Source: Enterococcus pallens ATCC BAA-351 (GTDB taxonomy: Bacteria; Bacillota; Bacilli; Lactobacillales; Enterococcaceae). From it: 64,000 nucleotides of DNA. The DNA lies in the NCBI RefSeq assembly GCF_000407485.1, contig NZ_ASWD01000001.1, positions 806,001 through 870,000 on the forward strand, written 5' to 3'. This document shows positions 16,323-25,613 of this stretch, in pieces (position 1 is the stretch's first letter; every line of letters starts with the position of its first letter). A program made the translations under genes and the position numbers. The notes beneath the pieces were generated by a model. The model did no database searches, was not told the origin of the DNA, and was given only the letters and a program-made list of their open reading frames with translations.

Positions 16323-17846
16323 TTATTTTAGATAATTAGATGTTGCTTTAATAAAGGAAACACAATTTATTATCAATATGATTAGAATAGGAACACCCAG
16401 CATTACTACTGAAGTTTGCACTGCCTCCAGTCCCCCTGATTGGATGAGAGTAAATCCCATGGTTGAGATCATCACACCCCAAAAGACTTTCAAAAAGTTA
16501 CTAGTGGCTGATGAAGTCTTTTGGCTGTTCTGTTCTTCGAGTGACGTCATTTCGGCAATCGTGTAAATCATTGATTCTGACTGCGTGATAAACGATAAAA
16601 AGACTGCCATGATTCCTAAAATTAGAAATATTGTGGAAAGAGGTAACGAGTTTAGATAAGAAAAGAATGCGACCGGATACCCCTTTTCTGTTACTTCTCT
16701 CCAAATATTTATACCGTTCAATTGTCTGAGTATAGCTGAAGAACCGAAAGTCCCGAACCAAACGATAATAAAACCGACTGGTACAAATAGATTAACAAAA
16801 ACAAATTGTTTGATCGTTCTTCCTTTACCTAGTTTTGATAAAAACAATCCGGTCAAAGGAGCAACAGTGATCCACCATGACCAATAGTAGATAGTATTGC
16901 GCGCGACCCAACCTGTTTGTTTTACCGGTTCTAAATATAAAGCCTGCGGAATTAGAATCTCCAAATATTTTCCAACTGAGGATATTGTATTGTTAAGGAT
17001 AAAAATAGTTCCTCCAAAAATAAATGCCCCTAACAGCAGAACTCCGAAGATAATCATGTTGAAATTACTAATATACTTTATGCCCTTGTGTATACCTGAG
17101 CAAGCCGCTGTAATACCTATGGCTCCCAAGGTGACAATTATCAATAACTGAAGCACAATGGGTTGCAGGTTTGTATCCAATATATAATTTATTCCTGCAG
17201 AAAGCTGTAATGTTCCTAAGCCTACATTAGTTCCTAACGATGCGACTAAAACATATAAGCAGAGCCAATTAACCAAATAGCCTGGCCATTTTTCTGCCTT
17301 ATCTCCAATCAATGGATAAAGTCCTGCATTCAGAGCAAATCGTTTCTTTAAGTTCAATATAACGAAAGCAAAGCCTAATGCAGCAGCCGTGTAAATTCCA
17401 TAAGCTTGAAATCCCCAATGAACGTAAACATATTTGAGTGCATTCTCAGCTGCTTCTAAGCTTCCTGAAAGATTCCCAGAAAAATCTGGCGGTTGCATGA
17501 AATTGGCTAACCCTTCGCCTACTCCGTAAAATACCACCCCCATCGCCATCCCAGAGGTAAAAGTAATTGCGATCCAAGTTCCTAAACTCATATCGGGATT
17601 AGCATCCTGTCCCCCAAGCTTAATACTTCCCACTCGACTAAAAGCAGCCCATAAACAAAACGGAATAAATAGGAATGTCCCTAAAGAATAAAACCACCCC
17701 ATATGTTTCTCCGTCCAATTAAAGGTTAGGGTAATGAAACGACCAAATTCCTCTTTAAACAAAATCCCTGTTACTACAACGACAACTGCTAAAATAGCTG
17801 GCACTGAAAACATTTTTTTATCAATACCAGCAATTATTTTTTTCAT
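16323..17846 (-). CDS. BCCT family transporter (betaine/carnitine/choline type)
   Basis: The 507-residue protein has twelve predicted membrane helices and BCCT signatures: GMAMGVVFYGVGEG near residue 95, and YYWSWWITVAPLTGLF, the tryptophan-rich segment in helix 8 that lines the substrate site. BCCT proteins move quaternary ammonium compounds, by sodium or proton symport or by antiport. I chose ATG 17846, with AAGGAC 8 bases upstream and 2 bp after the MFS stop, rather than an earlier frame start at 17912. The partner enzyme suggests a proline betaine or hydroxyproline-like substrate. Confidence 0.9.
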   Translation of the reverse strand: MKKIIAGIDKKMFSVPAILAVVVVVTGILFKEEFGRFITLTFNWTEKHMGWFYSLGTFLFIPFCLWAAFSRVGSIKLGGQDANPDMSLGTWIAITFTSGMAMGVVFYGVGEGLANFMQPPDFSGNLSGSLEAAENALKYVYVHWGFQAYGIYTAAALGFAFVILNLKKRFALNAGLYPLIGDKAEKWPGYLVNWLCLYVLVASLGTNVGLGTLQLSAGINYILDTNLQPIVLQLLIIVTLGAIGITAACSGIHKGIKYISNFNMIIFGVLLLGAFIFGGTIFILNNTISSVGKYLEILIPQALYLEPVKQTGWVARNTIYYWSWWITVAPLTGLFLSKLGKGRTIKQFVFVNLFVPVGFIIVWFGTFGSSAILRQLNGINIWREVTEKGYPVAFFSYLNSLPLSTIFLILGIMAVFLSFITQSESMIYTIAEMTSLEEQNSQKTSSATSNFLKVFWGVMISTMGFTLIQSGGLEAVQTSVVMLGVPILIILIINCVSFIKATSNYLK

Positions 17847-17848
17847 AA

Positions 17849-19111
17849 CTAAAGTCCTTCCGTAGCAACGCTTTTTTTCCTTGAAAGAACTAAGATGCCT
17901 ATACCTGCACAAATAGCTATGCCACTCATTGCAGCCATATAGGTAAAAATCATTTTGTACGCTTGTTCAGGTGGATATTTGTCTAACCACCCGCCAACTT
18001 GAGAAAACATAAATGCATCTGGACTAAAGCCAATCGCTGAAACAATTCCAATCGCCGTTCCGGATAATGCCTTTGAGATCTTAGCCTCGTCCATTGTTGC
18101 ATAATATACACCACGTACACCACTTACAAAAAATCCAATAGCCATGACAAGCATAATGATAACGATTGGAGAAGAGGTGGCTGGATAAACCATTAACATT
18201 ACTGAGCTAATTAAGAGTAGAACCAACCCTATAATGCACGTTCTTGCCGAGGAATGCATCTTATCCGCAATCACTCCACAGACTGGCATTGCAAGCAGGC
18301 CTAAGCCATACTGTCGGAAGATGGCAACACTTCCGACAGTACTACTTGAGATACCCACCACACCACTCATGTAAGGAGTTGTATAAGATTGCAAAGCAAA
18401 CACGGCATACGTACCAAAAATTAGGATAGCAACCAGCCATAAGCCTGGGGTTTTGAAAAGCTTGACGTATTCCTCTTTGTTCAACGTTACTCGTTCTTCA
18501 CTTTCGTCGTGAACATCAACAATAACAAAGAAAGCTAAAATACCCGATACGAAGTAGCATATTGCATAATATAAAAGCACACTTCGGTAACCAATAACGT
18601 TTTGTGCAATATTTTCCATGATAGCTAAAGCACCAAAAGGAAGTATTACTCCAAATAATGAGCGCATCCCTTCAGAGAAGCCAAAGTATTTCCCTTGGCC
18701 ATCTTCTCCTCCGAGAATTCGAATGATCCGGATATAAGCCGCCCAAAAAATTAGGGTTCCTGCAAGTGCGATAGCAATATGAATAATCATCAAAAAGATG
18801 AATGACGGATAGGTCATATACCATAACGTCAATAACCCACTAATCATACAGGATGTCGTTACTAATTTTCTTGAACTCAATCTGTCCGCTAAGAATCCTC
18901 CGAAGAAATAACCAATCATACTAGTAAACCCAACTGCACTTGATAATAATCCCAGCTGAGCATTGCTTAGATTCAAAACACTTATTACTTGGTCATAAAA
19001 TACTTCACGTAAATAGGTTACTTTGTAGATACATCCGCCAAAAAAAGCAAGTAGTGCGATCATCGCATATTTTCTAGAATTACTTAAATCAGTGTAGCGC
19101 AAAATATACAT
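17849..19111 (-). CDS. MFS transporter
   Basis: The protein has about 420 residues and twelve membrane helices, with the MFS loop motif GYFFGGFLADRLSSRK after helix 2. The ATG at 19111 (MYILRYTDLSNS) is chosen as the typical start; a TTG at 19177 would overlap the preceding gene and has no ribosome site. It lies between the MDR dehydrogenase and the BCCT transporter. Two transporters in one operon may mean uptake of one compound and export of its product (inference). Confidence 0.8.
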   Translation of the reverse strand: MYILRYTDLSNSRKYAMIALLAFFGGCIYKVTYLREVFYDQVISVLNLSNAQLGLLSSAVGFTSMIGYFFGGFLADRLSSRKLVTTSCMISGLLTLWYMTYPSFIFLMIIHIAIALAGTLIFWAAYIRIIRILGGEDGQGKYFGFSEGMRSLFGVILPFGALAIMENIAQNVIGYRSVLLYYAICYFVSGILAFFVIVDVHDESEERVTLNKEEYVKLFKTPGLWLVAILIFGTYAVFALQSYTTPYMSGVVGISSSTVGSVAIFRQYGLGLLAMPVCGVIADKMHSSARTCIIGLVLLLISSVMLMVYPATSSPIVIIMLVMAIGFFVSGVRGVYYATMDEAKISKALSGTAIGIVSAIGFSPDAFMFSQVGGWLDKYPPEQAYKMIFTYMAAMSGIAICAGIGILVLSRKKSVATEGL

Positions 19112-19163
19112 CCCCTTATCTCTTAAGAGGTTTTGGTTGTGATGACTAACAAAAACCGCCTTT

Positions 19164-20261
19164 TTATTTTGAATCAACCGTTAAAACAAATTTGCCTATT
19201 AGTTTCTTCTCTAAGAATGCTTCTTGCGCTTTTACGATCTCTTTTAATGGAAATTCTTTAGCGATCACTGGTTGGATTTTTCCATCTTCAATGTAACTGA
19301 TTAAGTTGGTAAACGCTTCTTTCGTTTGATACGTACTTCCGAAAAGACTCAAATCTTTCAAATACAGTGTTCTTACATCCAATTCAACCATTGGCCCGCC
19401 AATTGCACCAACGACACCATATTTACCGCCTTTTTTAAGCACTTCCAGCAGCTCAGGCCATTGATTACCCGCCACCATATCTAGTACAACATCCACTTTC
19501 ATTTTTCCAATCTTCTCGATATAGCTTTCTCCCCGGAAGACAATTTCATCTGCTCCATAGCCACGAACTCGATCCTCTTGATCTGGCTCACATACTGCGA
19601 TTACTTTTGCACCTCTGATTTTTACTAGTTGAACCAATGCAGACCCAACTCCACCTGAAGCACCTGTTACTAAGACGACATCCTCTTTATTTACCCCAAC
19701 ACGCACAACCAGGTTTTCAGCAGTCGAGTAAGAACATGGAAAAATGGCTAATTCTTTATCACTTAAATCAGAATCAATTTTAAACGCTTCTTCAGAATAA
19801 GTTACCGCATATTCGGCGAAAGTTCCGTCACATTCAGAACCGAATGTAATACATTCTAAACCATCCGCACTTTTTGGCAGCTCCTGCATGGTACGAATCA
19901 ACACGCGTTCACCAATACGATCTTCACTCACACCTTCTCCAACAGCAACAATCTCCCCACAGCCATCCGCACCTTGAATTCTAGGAAATTTCATTGCTGC
20001 ACCAGTCCAAGACCCATCGTCCTCAACATCTTCCTCAAATCCAGCTGAACCTCCTGCATTTGTTTCAGATTTAACATTTTTCGAATACCAGCCAATTCGA
20101 GTGTTAACATCGGTGTTATTCACTGCAGCGGCTCTAATTTTAACCAGAACCTCTCCTTTTTTGGGTTTGGGAACATCAATATCCGTTCTATACTCTAGCT
20201 TCTCGAAGCCTCCATTACCTGTTAAGTAGACACCAGACATTTTTTCAGGGATTATGCTCAT
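19164..20261 (-). CDS. MDR-family NAD(P)H quinone oxidoreductase/alcohol dehydrogenase
   Basis: The 365-residue protein has the medium-chain dehydrogenase layout: a GroES-like N-terminus (GEVLVKIRAAAVNNTDVNTR), RIQGADGCGEIVAVG, and the Rossmann motif TGASGGVGSALVQLVKIRGA near residue 205. The zinc-binding cysteines of true alcohol dehydrogenases are absent, so it is a zinc-free quinone-reductase type enzyme. GGAGG precedes the ATG. It is the first gene of the operon that ends with the racemase-family gene and is divergent from a LysR gene. Confidence 0.85.
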   Translation of the reverse strand: MSIIPEKMSGVYLTGNGGFEKLEYRTDIDVPKPKKGEVLVKIRAAAVNNTDVNTRIGWYSKNVKSETNAGGSAGFEEDVEDDGSWTGAAMKFPRIQGADGCGEIVAVGEGVSEDRIGERVLIRTMQELPKSADGLECITFGSECDGTFAEYAVTYSEEAFKIDSDLSDKELAIFPCSYSTAENLVVRVGVNKEDVVLVTGASGGVGSALVQLVKIRGAKVIAVCEPDQEDRVRGYGADEIVFRGESYIEKIGKMKVDVVLDMVAGNQWPELLEVLKKGGKYGVVGAIGGPMVELDVRTLYLKDLSLFGSTYQTKEAFTNLISYIEDGKIQPVIAKEFPLKEIVKAQEAFLEKKLIGKFVLTVDSK

Positions 20262-20535
20262 TTTAATAGCCTCCGTTATTGTGTTTTAGTTCACATTAGG
20301 AATCGTTTCTGCGCAGTTAGATAACCTATAAGTGTTAATTAGATTATAGAATTCGTTTTCAGAAAGAACAATTATCACTTATTGAATCTTAGGTTCAATA
20401 AAATAGAACCTAATGAATATGGTGTTCTCATTATGAAAATAAGCCGATTTGTTTATGGCTTCTAACTGTGGTAGACTCCAATCATAAACTGGTTTTTATC
20501 ATGTGAATTTTTATTCAAACTAGAGGAGCATAGCT

Positions 20536-21417
20536 ATGATGAATGATCGATTTAACCTTGAATACCTAAATACATTTTTAATTGCTGCAGAAACTGGTAA
20601 GTTCAATATCACTGCTGAATTAGTCTATCGTTCCCATTCTTCTGTCAGTACACAAATAAAAAAACTTGAGCAGCAAATTGGAGCACCTCTATTTATTCGC
20701 AATAAAAAAGATAATGTAACCTTAACCAAGGCCGGTGAGACCTTGTATGATTACGCTCAAAAAATTTTAGATTTAAATGATCGAGCATTTAGGTCGATTA
20801 AAAACTCAAATTGGAAGGGTTCTTTATCTTTTGGATTACCTACGGATTATACCAAGTTCTTTCTCAATTCTATTTATCCTGAATTGCTGCGGAGTTATCC
20901 AGATTTTACATTTGAGACAATTTGTTCTAGAAGTAGAAAGCTGCGCGATCAAATCGCTGAAGGTCGTGTAAGTATTGCTATTGTGGCAATGGAACCACAG
21001 TTTTCTGAGGATATCTTTTTATGGAGCGAAAAACTATACTGGGTATCTTCAAAAGAATTCAATTTCCAAAACTTAGATAAACTACCGGTCGCTTTATTTT
21101 CTGACAACTGTATCGTGAATAATCATTCGTTATATTGCCTTAAACGAGCAAAAAAGAACTTCGAGGTAGTTTTTACTAGTACGATGCTTGAAAATATAGC
21201 TGAATGTGTGAAAAACAACATTGCAGTCTCCCTACTCCCTGAATCATTAATTGATGATGACTTTCAAATAATACCTGAAAACTTTATTAGCTGTCCTTAC
21301 AAATTAAATTTTGGCTTAACTTGGGAAGAAAATGCGGATTTAGATATGGTGGAAAATATTGCATCAACGATTAGAAATAGTTTTCGATTGCTTTTTCTGA
21401 CCAATTCGACCATTTAA
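20536..21417 (+). CDS. LysR family transcriptional regulator, probable controller of the 15-20 kb operon
   Basis: The 293-residue protein has an N-terminal winged HTH (AETGKFNITAELVYRSHSSVSTQIKKLE) and a LysR substrate-binding domain. GAGGAG precedes the ATG. It is divergent from the MDR/MFS/BCCT/racemase operon with 274 bp between them, the classical arrangement for a LysR activator responding to the operon's substrate. It ends 77 bp before a minus-strand terminator. Confidence 0.85.
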   Translation: MMNDRFNLEYLNTFLIAAETGKFNITAELVYRSHSSVSTQIKKLEQQIGAPLFIRNKKDNVTLTKAGETLYDYAQKILDLNDRAFRSIKNSNWKGSLSFGLPTDYTKFFLNSIYPELLRSYPDFTFETICSRSRKLRDQIAEGRVSIAIVAMEPQFSEDIFLWSEKLYWVSSKEFNFQNLDKLPVALFSDNCIVNNHSLYCLKRAKKNFEVVFTSTMLENIAECVKNNIAVSLLPESLIDDDFQIIPENFISCPYKLNFGLTWEENADLDMVENIASTIRNSFRLLFLTNSTI

Positions 21418-21493
21418 AAGTATTATTACATGCCTAAAAACTGTCCTTGATCCATCGAAGCAGACTTTATAGACAATGTTTTTTTGAGCAACC

Positions 21494-21520
21494 AAAAAAA
21501 AATAGTCGGTTATACGACTA
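21494..21520 (-). terminator. Terminator of the CPBP-like gene
   Basis: On the minus strand TAGTCG-TATAAC-CGACTA is followed by a run of nine T. It lies at the end of transcripts coming from the minus-strand gene at 21649-22305. Confidence 0.75.
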
Positions 21521-21525
21521 GTAAG

Positions 21526-21580
21526 AGACTGTAGACAAATAGGAATCAGGAGCTTCCTGATTCCTATTTGTCTACAGTCT
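21526..21580. repeat. Perfect 26-bp inverted repeat with a three-base loop
   Basis: Bases 21526-21551 (AGACTGTAGACAAATAGGAA and onward) are the exact reverse complement of 21555-21580, around GCT. It lies between convergent genes. No T-run follows directly, but a conventional terminator stands beside it on the left. A stem of this length without mismatch is unusual; it could be a miniature mobile remnant, a recent inverted duplication, or an extended terminator. Confidence 0.85.
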
Positions 21581-21648
21581 GAGAACATGGTCCTTTGCTA
21601 ACTTGAATACTGTTTCAAGAATAGTAGAATTATTTTATAGCACATTTT

Positions 21649-22305
21649 TTATAAAACAAAAGCTAATAAAATCAAGCAATAAGAATACCAAACACGTTTT
21701 TCTACTAGTAAATAGATACTGCCATACAAAACACCTGTAATCATAGCCTCCGCCCCAATAAACAAACTTCCTTTTGTTAATGCATGCATCAAGCCCCAAC
21801 TTAAGCCTACGATGAATCCTCCCCATGGAATATTTGCTTTTCCAAACCGAAGTTCACCCGCTTTTTGACCATAAGCAATGATTGATAGTATTAGTCCAAC
21901 TTCAAAAATGTAGTAGATGTATTGGAAAAGAAAAAGAGCAATACTCTCTTTTTTAGCAAGTTCTCCTAAAATTTTTAACGTTCCCCAGCTCCATGCGTTT
22001 GAAGCAATACAAATTAGGACTGACAGAATGGCCACGATTAATTTTGATATTTTTATAGATTTCCTACTGCCTGTAATATCAAAAGAATAGTGATTTTTTG
22101 CATATCTTGCTAGCAGCAGCGTACAGGCTCCCCAAACAAAGCTTGTTAAACACCAATGAAGAATATGTTGCGCAGTGGTCATTTCATTAAGTGAATTGCT
22201 ATAGACCAAGCTTTCTAAAAACAGTAGTAACAGTTCTAATCCTACGCCTCCAAAGGCTAACATGGCTAAACTAAAAAAATCCCAACTTTTGACTTCCTTT
22301 TTCAT
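21649..22305 (-). CDS. CPBP-like membrane protein (possible Abi-type intramembrane protease)
   Basis: The 218-residue protein has six or seven membrane helices. The segment GGFIVGLSWGLMHALTKG resembles the second motif of CPBP/Abi proteases, which contains a catalytic His. The expected EExxxR motif is reduced to a single Glu (IFEVGLILS), so activity is doubtful. Some enterococcal CPBP proteins give self-immunity to bacteriocins or anchor prenylated proteins; no such context is visible. It is divergent from a LysR gene. Confidence 0.6.
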   Translation of the reverse strand: MKKEVKSWDFFSLAMLAFGGVGLELLLLFLESLVYSNSLNEMTTAQHILHWCLTSFVWGACTLLLARYAKNHYSFDITGSRKSIKISKLIVAILSVLICIASNAWSWGTLKILGELAKKESIALFLFQYIYYIFEVGLILSIIAYGQKAGELRFGKANIPWGGFIVGLSWGLMHALTKGSLFIGAEAMITGVLYGSIYLLVEKRVWYSYCLILLAFVL

Positions 22306-22396
22306 CTTGAAATCCTATCTAAAAAGTTATTTTGATAATTAAATCAAATTATACAGATTTTGTGAAAAATAGTAAACATGCTTTTATATTAGTCAA

Positions 22397-23275
22397 ATGG
22401 AGAAATACGATGTTATATTAGAAGTTGTGAGAACAAGCAATATTTCCAAGGCCGCAAAAAAATTGAACTATAGTCAATCAGCAATTAGTCAAACAATTAA
22501 ATCATTTGAAAGTGTAATGGGCTTTCCGATTTTCAAACGCTTAAATTCAGGTGCACAGCTCTTACCAAATGCACAGGCTGTTATTAAATCACTTGAAATT
22601 ATTCATCAAGAAAACCCAAAATTGCAACAGCTCTCCGATTCTATGACCCAGTCAGAAAGCGGAACTGTGCGTATTGGAAGTTTTATAAGCTTTGTAATGA
22701 CTTATCTTCCAAAAATATTGAAAGAATTTACAACAAAATATCCAAAGATCAAATTTGAGATTTTTACAGGTAATCAACAAGAAATTTATGAGAAGTTATA
22801 CCGAAATGAAATTGATATTGCTTTTACTTCTATGTATGGTATGGAAGAATTTTCTTGTGAAGTATTTCTAAAAGATGAGTTTGTCGTTGTCTTGCTTTGC
22901 GAGCATCCCCTTGTTACAGAGACAACTATTTCCATCAATCGTATAGTTGAAGAAACATACATTTTATCTGGCGAACGATTTGACTTTGAAATTGGTAATT
23001 TTATCCATTCACTTGATTTGGAACCACAATATACTCTCGAAATATTCGACGAATTGGTAGCTTTAAAGCTTATCGAGGCGAGATTTGGCATTAGCATCTT
23101 TTCAAATTTTTTTCTAGACAGCATACCTAATCACGTTACTGTTGCTATTCGACCAATCAAAGAACACTATTACCGTTCCTTAATCATTGCAAGAAACCCG
23201 GAGGTCTATTCTTCTGCAGCCTTTGATATTTTTAATGGCTTCGCAAAAACTTGGCTCGATGATAGATTAGGGTAA
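22397..23275 (+). CDS. LysR family transcriptional regulator
   Basis: The 292-residue protein has the LysR HTH (TSNISKAAKKLNYSQSAISQTI) at its N-terminus and a complete effector domain (SGTVRIGSFISF). Its start lies 91 bp from the divergent CPBP-like gene, which is the most likely target. No clear ribosome site was seen before ATG 22397. It has low similarity to the LysR protein at 20536 beyond the family level. Confidence 0.85.
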   Translation: MEKYDVILEVVRTSNISKAAKKLNYSQSAISQTIKSFESVMGFPIFKRLNSGAQLLPNAQAVIKSLEIIHQENPKLQQLSDSMTQSESGTVRIGSFISFVMTYLPKILKEFTTKYPKIKFEIFTGNQQEIYEKLYRNEIDIAFTSMYGMEEFSCEVFLKDEFVVVLLCEHPLVTETTISINRIVEETYILSGERFDFEIGNFIHSLDLEPQYTLEIFDELVALKLIEARFGISIFSNFFLDSIPNHVTVAIRPIKEHYYRSLIIARNPEVYSSAAFDIFNGFAKTWLDDRLG

Positions 23276-23362
23276 ATGCCTGACAGATTGGAATAGCTCC
23301 GCCTACAAAAAGTGACTGAACCGTTAAACTGACCTGTTCATCTTAGATAAAGGACTTCCGCC

Positions 23363-23431
23363 GTGATCGCGTATCAGATGTTGACCTTGAAAATTACCTT
23401 TGGTGCCTTGATCGATACCATAAGAAATAAT
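23363..23431 (+). pseudogene. Decayed Hol_Tox toxin copy
   Basis: GTTCATCTTAGATAAAGGACTTCCGCC-type sequence leads into GTGATCGCGTATCAG, matching the leader and start of the intact toxins at 7725 and 42901. The frame has lost the four-Ile codon stretch (TTGATCGATACC against TTGATCATCATCATTGATCGACACC), which shifts the tail. The ATG is GTG and the leader start is CTG. A strong hairpin covers the end. Confidence 0.6.
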
Positions 23432-23489
23432 CCCTTACTCCTAACAAAGTTTTTCGTGCGTTATCTCTGCTAGGAGTGAGGGATTATTT
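23425..23489. terminator. Long bidirectional hairpin at decayed toxin copy
   Basis: AAATAATCCCTTACTCCTA (23425-23443) pairs with TAGGAGTGAGGGATTATTT (23471-23489), 19 bp with one G-U pair. It begins in the TAAGAAATAA that ends intact toxins. It can terminate both the LysR transcript and any reverse transcript. Confidence 0.75.
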
Positions 23490-23714
23490 CATTTTAAATC
23501 AAGGGTAAGTACAGGAATTTCAAGGCTATCTACAATCATATAAGTAAAATTAAATCCTGTAGAAATTCATTCTGGATTAATCTAACTAAAAGCTCAATCA
23601 CCTGCGGATTTTTACTTCAAGAAATGTTATCTGAACTATTAACCTTTATTTCTTCACTAAGTCTGGTAAAGCAGATTTAAGTGAGGATTGAGAACCTGAC
23701 AGATAGCTATCGCT
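23490..23714. other. Intergenic region, no gene seen
   Basis: This 225-bp stretch between the hairpin and the terminator of the acetyltransferase gene carries no credible reading frame or repeat that I could find. Confidence 0.5.
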
Positions 23715-23752
23715 AAAAAAGAGAGCTTTTCTTATTCACAAGCGCAAGCTCT
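23715..23752 (-). terminator. Terminator of the first O-acetyltransferase gene
   Basis: On the minus strand AGAGCTT and AAGCTCT pair across a 17-base loop, followed by CTTTTTTAG. The stem overlaps the stop codon of the gene at 23751. Confidence 0.6.
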
Positions 23753-24347
23753 ACCTCAACTCCTGTAAAAAATTCGTCCTGTCGTCATCGGTAATTTCTC
23801 GCAGTACTCGGCAAGGATTCCCTACTGCGATCACATTGGCTGGCAGGCTTTTGGTTACGATACTCCCTGATCCGACGATGGTATTGTCACCGATTTCTAC
23901 GCCTTGATTGATCACCACATTGGCACCTAACCATACCCGATTGCCAATTCGAACAGGTTTGGAATAGCAGCCGCCCGCAACTCGTTCCGCTGAATCAATC
24001 GCATGATTGGTGGTAAAGATCCCTGCTCTAGGGCCAAAAAGTACGTCGTCTCCGATATGAATTTCCGCGCCATCTAGTAAAATACAATCAAAGTTGGCAT
24101 AAAATCGCTCACCTAAATGAATATTCTTACCGAACTCACAGCGGAAATCAGGTTCAAAGAAAGCCTCTTTACCAACTGAACCCAATAAGTCTTTTAACAG
24201 CTGGGTGCGCTGCTCTTCGTCTTCACCATACAAAGCGTTGTATTTCTTTGTCAGCTTCACAGCTCTCTTTCTTGCATTTAGAAAAACCTCATGTTTGTCG
24301 TTATACATTTCTCCAGATTTTGATGCCTCAAAATAGCTTTCTTCCAT
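23751..24347 (-). CDS. Sugar O-acetyltransferase (maltose/galactoside type, LbH fold)
   Basis: The 198-residue protein has the Mac N-terminal segment and hexapeptide-repeat left-handed beta-helix of maltose or galactoside acetyltransferases: FRCEFGKNIHLG, NFDCILLDGAEIHIGDDVLFGP, catalytic His in TTNHAID, then GNRVWLGANVVINQGVEIGD. It transfers acetyl from acetyl-CoA to a sugar, commonly viewed as detoxification of non-metabolised sugars. A paralog lies at 25614 on the other side of a ROK-type regulator, divergent to this gene, so both may be regulated together. Confidence 0.9.
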   Translation of the reverse strand: MEESYFEASKSGEMYNDKHEVFLNARKRAVKLTKKYNALYGEDEEQRTQLLKDLLGSVGKEAFFEPDFRCEFGKNIHLGERFYANFDCILLDGAEIHIGDDVLFGPRAGIFTTNHAIDSAERVAGGCYSKPVRIGNRVWLGANVVINQGVEIGDNTIVGSGSIVTKSLPANVIAVGNPCRVLREITDDDRTNFLQELR

Positions 24348-24494
24348 ACGAACCGCCCCTTATTTAAGTTTGTTTAATATGTTACCTTAAAAAGGATAAA
24401 ATACAAGCTGATTCGTGTTTTTCTTATCCGATTATTTACTGACTATGGTATGATGATTCTTAACTATACGTCTGGTTTTGAAGGAGTTGTCCCT

Positions 24495-25496
24495 ATGAAA
24501 TCGCAAAAACCCAACGATCTAAAACAGCATAATGTTCAGGCGATCAGAAAACTGCTAAGCCAGCAGCCAAATGGACTGACCAAGAGTGAAATCGCCCAGA
24601 GTATTTCCTTGAGTGTCGTCACAACCAATAAACTGATCAGCGAAATGCTTGAGACGGAAGAAGTAATTACCTTACAAAAGCCGGTAACTACTGGCGGAAG
24701 AAAAGCGCTGGCCTATAAGCTTAATCCCAACTACCGCTACTTATTAACCATTCAATTTCTTGAACAGGCGAAGCAGCCGATCGCCTTGTTCACCTTATCA
24801 ACGATTGAACAGGAAGCTATTTTTCAGCAGACCCTGCCGATGCTTCAAGATGACGGGCAGGAAATTGTGGCGACTGTGAGGAACATTCTTCAACGGTATC
24901 CTAAAACTGCGGTAATCAGTATCGGCATTCCGGGAGTTGAAATTGAAGGCATTTTTCAAATTATTGATTTTCCTTCAATCAGCAAGGCAGATTTGCGAAA
25001 TGCCTTGAGCAGGGAGACCAATCTGCCTATTTTAATCGAAAATGATATCAATGCGGCGACTTTCGGTTTCTCTAAGCTAAATGGTACCCATGATATTGTT
25101 GCTGGACTTTACTTTTTAGAAAATTATGCTCCAGGATCTGGGCTGGTCATTAAGGACACCATCTTCCGCGGGGCTAACGGCTTAAGCGGCGAGCTGAAGC
25201 ATCTTTCTTATTTTGAAAAGCTAACCTTTCCGATAACTAAGGAGGCTCAAATCATACAGCTGGCTGAGCAGTCGCTACGAACGATTATCAGCCTGTATGA
25301 TCCTCAGCAGATCGTCATTTTCGACACCGAACACCTGCTTTCAGCCGATCACTTGGATCAGCTGCGCCGTCAGCTGGAGAAGGTTTTTCCTTATGGCTAT
25401 TTGCCGCATCTCATTCTTCACAATGATCTGTCCACTTATTATCTTAAGGGATTGAACGAGTTGGCTGTTAAAGTCATCCAAGAATCCCCCGTTTAA
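24495..25496 (+). CDS. ROK-family transcriptional regulator
   Basis: The 333-residue protein has an N-terminal winged helix (QPNGLTKSEIAQSISLSVVTTNKLI) and a ROK-like sugar-kinase fold (VISIGIPGVEIEG, ENDINAATFGF, GANGLSGELKHLS). ROK repressors respond to sugars and are usually non-kinase. The zinc-binding Cys motif of true ROK kinases is not seen. ATG 24495 has AAGGAG 8 bases upstream; an earlier in-frame start at 24450 has none. It sits between two O-acetyltransferase genes and upstream of an MFS exporter, suggesting a sugar-response unit. Confidence 0.85.
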   Translation: MKSQKPNDLKQHNVQAIRKLLSQQPNGLTKSEIAQSISLSVVTTNKLISEMLETEEVITLQKPVTTGGRKALAYKLNPNYRYLLTIQFLEQAKQPIALFTLSTIEQEAIFQQTLPMLQDDGQEIVATVRNILQRYPKTAVISIGIPGVEIEGIFQIIDFPSISKADLRNALSRETNLPILIENDINAATFGFSKLNGTHDIVAGLYFLENYAPGSGLVIKDTIFRGANGLSGELKHLSYFEKLTFPITKEAQIIQLAEQSLRTIISLYDPQQIVIFDTEHLLSADHLDQLRRQLEKVFPYGYLPHLILHNDLSTYYLKGLNELAVKVIQESPV

Positions 25497-25613
25497 GTTT
25501 TGTCTTATCCGTTTTTTATTTGGACAGTAAATTTCTTCTTGCTGAATAATTGCGGATAAGCTAAAATGAAACAAACATAATAAACAAAACTAATAAAGTT
25601 TGAAGGAGCCTTT

